A stretch of 64,000 bases of DNA from Allobosea sp. 47.2.35 (lineage in GTDB: Bacteria > Pseudomonadota > Alphaproteobacteria > Rhizobiales > Beijerinckiaceae): the NCBI RefSeq assembly GCF_024655635.1, contig NZ_JANLGI010000002.1, positions 242,730-306,729 of the forward strand, given 5' to 3'. The translations under genes were made by a program, and so were the position numbers. Every line of letters begins with the position of its first letter. The stretch's first letter is position 1. Under the pieces are notes generated by a model that was not told the origin of the DNA, did not search any database, and saw nothing but the letters and a program-made list of their open reading frames with translations. This document shows, piece by piece, positions 62,071-64,000 of this stretch.

Positions 62071-64000
62071 ACTCCCAATCGATGAAGGCCATGAGCCCGG
62101 CCACTGCTCCGGAAAGTGGCCATGACGTCGTTACGCTGAAGGACGTCATGGTGACGATGCGGGACGGCATCCGGCTCGCCACCGATATCTACCTGCCGGC
62201 GCGAAACGGGCAGGCCCTTGCCGGTCCTTTCCCGGTCGTGATGGAGCGCACGCCCTATGGCAAGGCGGAGCGCTCGCGCTCCGAGATCGGTCGCAACGAG
62301 GCCAAGCCGATGGCCCGCGCCGATGTCGCGGCGCATTTCGTCCGGGCCGGCTATGCGGTGGTCTATCAGGATTGCCGCGGCCGCTACGGCTCGGAGGGCG
62401 AGTTCGTCAAATACGTCTCCGACGCCGAGGACGGTTACGATACCTGCGCCTGGATCGTCGCGCAGCCCTGGTGCAATGGCCGGATCGGCACGATGGGCCT
62501 GTCCTACGCCGCTCATACCCAGGCGGCTCTGGCCTCGCTGACACCGCCCGGTCTCGCCTGCATGATCCTCGATTCCGGCGGCTTTTCGAACGCCTTCTCG
62601 TGCGGCATACGCCAGGGTGGCGCCTTCGAGCTGAAGCAGGCGACCTGGGCCTATAACCGGGCGCAGGAAAGCCCGGACGCGCTCGCCGACCCCGTCGTCG
62701 CAGCCGGCCTCGCCGCGGAGAACCTGCACGCCTGGTTCCGCGTGATGCCGTGGAGCGAGGGGCGCTCTCCGGTGCGCTGGGTGCCGGAATACGAGACCTA
62801 TCTGCTCGACCAGTGGCGCGCCGGCACCTTCGGCCCGGAATGGAAACGGCCGGGCCTGTGGCTGGAGGGCTTCTACGACGCCGTGCCTGACATCCCGATC
62901 CTGCTGATGTCGAGCTGGTACGACGTCTATGTGAAGACGACCTTCGACAATTTCGCGGGCCTCAGTGCCTCGGGCCGTAGGCATCTCAACGTCATCATGG
63001 GGGCCGGCTTGCACGGCAACCGCCAGTCGACCTTCGCCGGCGATACGTCCTTCGGCGAGGCTGCGCCTTTCGACGGCAATGTCGACACGAACTGGCTCGA
63101 TTTCCGTAAGCGCTGGTTCGATCGCTGGCTCCGGGACGAGCCCAACGGGCTGGAGGCCGACCCGACGCTGCGCCTGTTCCTGATGGGCGGCGGTTCGGGC
63201 GAGAAGGATGCCGACGGACGCCTCGTCCATGGCGGGCGCTGGATCGAGACCTCGCATTGGCCGCTGCCGGATACGGATCAGCAGGCTTGGTACATCCACG
63301 GCAACGGACGGCTCTCGCGCGACGCGCCGGCTCCCGACACTGCGCCGCTGACCTATGATTTCGACCCGGCCGATCCGGTGCCGACCATCGGCGGTGCGCT
63401 GACCAGCGGCCAGCCGATCTTCGAGGGCGGCGGCTTCGATCAGCGCGAGGGGCCGCGCTTCTTCGGCTCGCGCGATGCCGGCATGCCCCTGATCGCCCGG
63501 CGCGACGTGCTGTCCTTCGAGAGCCTGCCGCTGGCGGAGGACATGGCGGTGATCGGGCCGATCACGGTCGAGCTCTGGGTCGCCTCCGACGCGCCCGACA
63601 CGGATTTCACCGCCAAGCTGGTCGACCTGCATCCGCCGTCAGCGGATTATCCGACCGGCTTCGCGCTCAACTTGACGGACGGCATCTTCCGTTGCCGTTA
63701 TCGCAAGTCCTGGGAGAAGCCGGAGCCGATCGAGCCGGAGGTCCCGTTCCGGATCACCATAGAGCCTTTCGCGACGGCAACATTGTTCAAGGCCGGCCAT
63801 CGGATCAGGCTCGACATCTCGTCGTCGAACTTCCCGAAATTCGACGTGAACCCCAACACCTTCGACCCGGAAGGGCAGGGGCGCCGACGGCGGATCGCTC
63901 GCAACACGGTGTTCTGCGACGGCGCGCGCCCGTCCCGTATCGTGGTTCCCGTCGTGCCCCTGTCCTCGCTCACCAGTCTGGCGCGCGTCACGGAATCTGT
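62067..64000 (+). CDS. CocE/NonD family alpha/beta hydrolase (3' end outside window)
   Basis: Open to the last base: 644 codons are seen and little is missing, since the C-terminal beta-sandwich is almost complete (RRRRIARNTVFCDGARPSRIVVPV). The N-terminal hydrolase has MRDGIRLATDIYLPA, DCRGRYGSEGEF (oxyanion side), the nucleophile in GTMGLSYAAHTQ and a His in GAGLHGN. The family covers Xaa-Pro dipeptidyl peptidases, cocaine esterase and glutaryl acylases. GTG 62067 overlaps the binding-protein stop as GTGA; ATG 62082 is an alternative. No signal peptide: it would act in the cytosol on what the transporter brings in. Confidence 0.92.
   Translation, partial: MNSQSMKAMSPATAPESGHDVVTLKDVMVTMRDGIRLATDIYLPARNGQALAGPFPVVMERTPYGKAERSRSEIGRNEAKPMARADVAAHFVRAGYAVVYQDCRGRYGSEGEFVKYVSDAEDGYDTCAWIVAQPWCNGRIGTMGLSYAAHTQAALASLTPPGLACMILDSGGFSNAFSCGIRQGGAFELKQATWAYNRAQESPDALADPVVAAGLAAENLHAWFRVMPWSEGRSPVRWVPEYETYLLDQWRAGTFGPEWKRPGLWLEGFYDAVPDIPILLMSSWYDVYVKTTFDNFAGLSASGRRHLNVIMGAGLHGNRQSTFAGDTSFGEAAPFDGNVDTNWLDFRKRWFDRWLRDEPNGLEADPTLRLFLMGGGSGEKDADGRLVHGGRWIETSHWPLPDTDQQAWYIHGNGRLSRDAPAPDTAPLTYDFDPADPVPTIGGALTSGQPIFEGGGFDQREGPRFFGSRDAGMPLIARRDVLSFESLPLAEDMAVIGPITVELWVASDAPDTDFTAKLVDLHPPSADYPTGFALNLTDGIFRCRYRKSWEKPEPIEPEVPFRITIEPFATATLFKAGHRIRLDISSSNFPKFDVNPNTFDPEGQGRRRRIARNTVFCDGARPSRIVVPVVPLSSLTSLARVTES

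Overview
The window is about 64 kb of GC-rich chromosome from an alphaproteobacterium of the order Hyphomicrobiales (Rhizobiales). Evidence for this: metC beside an aap general amino-acid transporter, HdaA, MbfA with an Irr-type box, the rnr-DUF983-NUDIX-rpmG run, ClpP/ClpX/Lon downstream of trigger factor, and extragenic palindromes of rhizobial type. A Bosea-like genus is my best guess from overall gene content, but nothing here proves it. Almost everything looks like core chromosome. I see no insertion sequence, prophage, integrase, CRISPR array or toxin-antitoxin pair.

Layout. 1-5.5 kb: end of a glutathione S-transferase gene, small exported or membrane proteins, ndk, a MipA-type outer-membrane protein and a WYL regulator with repeats upstream. 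5.5-15.2 kb: purM-purN, divergent from a CDP-alcohol phosphatidyltransferase, an AI-2E-family permease, hdaA, a GGCT-like protein and ppk-ppx; metC converges on ppx. 15.5-21.5 kb: aap amino-acid ABC transporter with two substrate-binding proteins in tandem (aapJ, a paralogue, aapQ, aapM, aapP). 21.6-29 kb: a secreted basic protein, glpQ, the iron exporter mbfA behind an Irr-type box, a 45-residue lipoprotein, rsmB, guaA, a DUF2161 nuclease-fold protein and an I78-type lipoprotein. 29-33.3 kb: rpmG and the coupled rnr-DUF983-NUDIX operon, preceded by an unusual leader. 33.4-37.7 kb: DUF2000/AraC divergent pair whose start codons overlap, gnd-gntK, and a cupredoxin protein that has lost its copper ligands. 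37.9-44.7 kb: tRNA-Leu and the protein quality-control block tig-clpP-clpX-lon. 44.7-48.6 kb: tRNA-Val, tRNA-Asp, small proteins, isovaleryl-CoA dehydrogenase with a second GGCT-like gene. 48.7-51.1 kb: a dmeRF-type metal efflux pair with a perfect operator, then a ZntB-like transporter. 51.1-55.3 kb: two GH25 lysozyme paralogues and kup. 55.5-64 kb: LysR regulator, a complete peptide-type ABC importer and a CocE/NonD hydrolase that runs off the window.

Functional themes: metal homeostasis (mbfA, dmeRF, zntB), amino-acid and peptide uptake (aap, the dpp-like operon plus hydrolase), purine synthesis (purMN, guaA), polyphosphate turnover (ppk-ppx) and proteolysis (clpP, clpX, lon). The sites I would examine first are: (1) the leader upstream of rnr, which carries a 17-base match to the 16S rRNA 3' end, reads on the minus strand as an extreme Shine-Dalgarno sequence in front of a 25-codon ORF, and could be masked by an upstream CCUCCUU; (2) the RcnR/CsoR-family regulator that lacks the usual cysteine ligand and has an operator containing its own Shine-Dalgarno sequence; (3) the copper-less multicopper-oxidase-fold protein; (4) the repeats in front of the WYL regulator.
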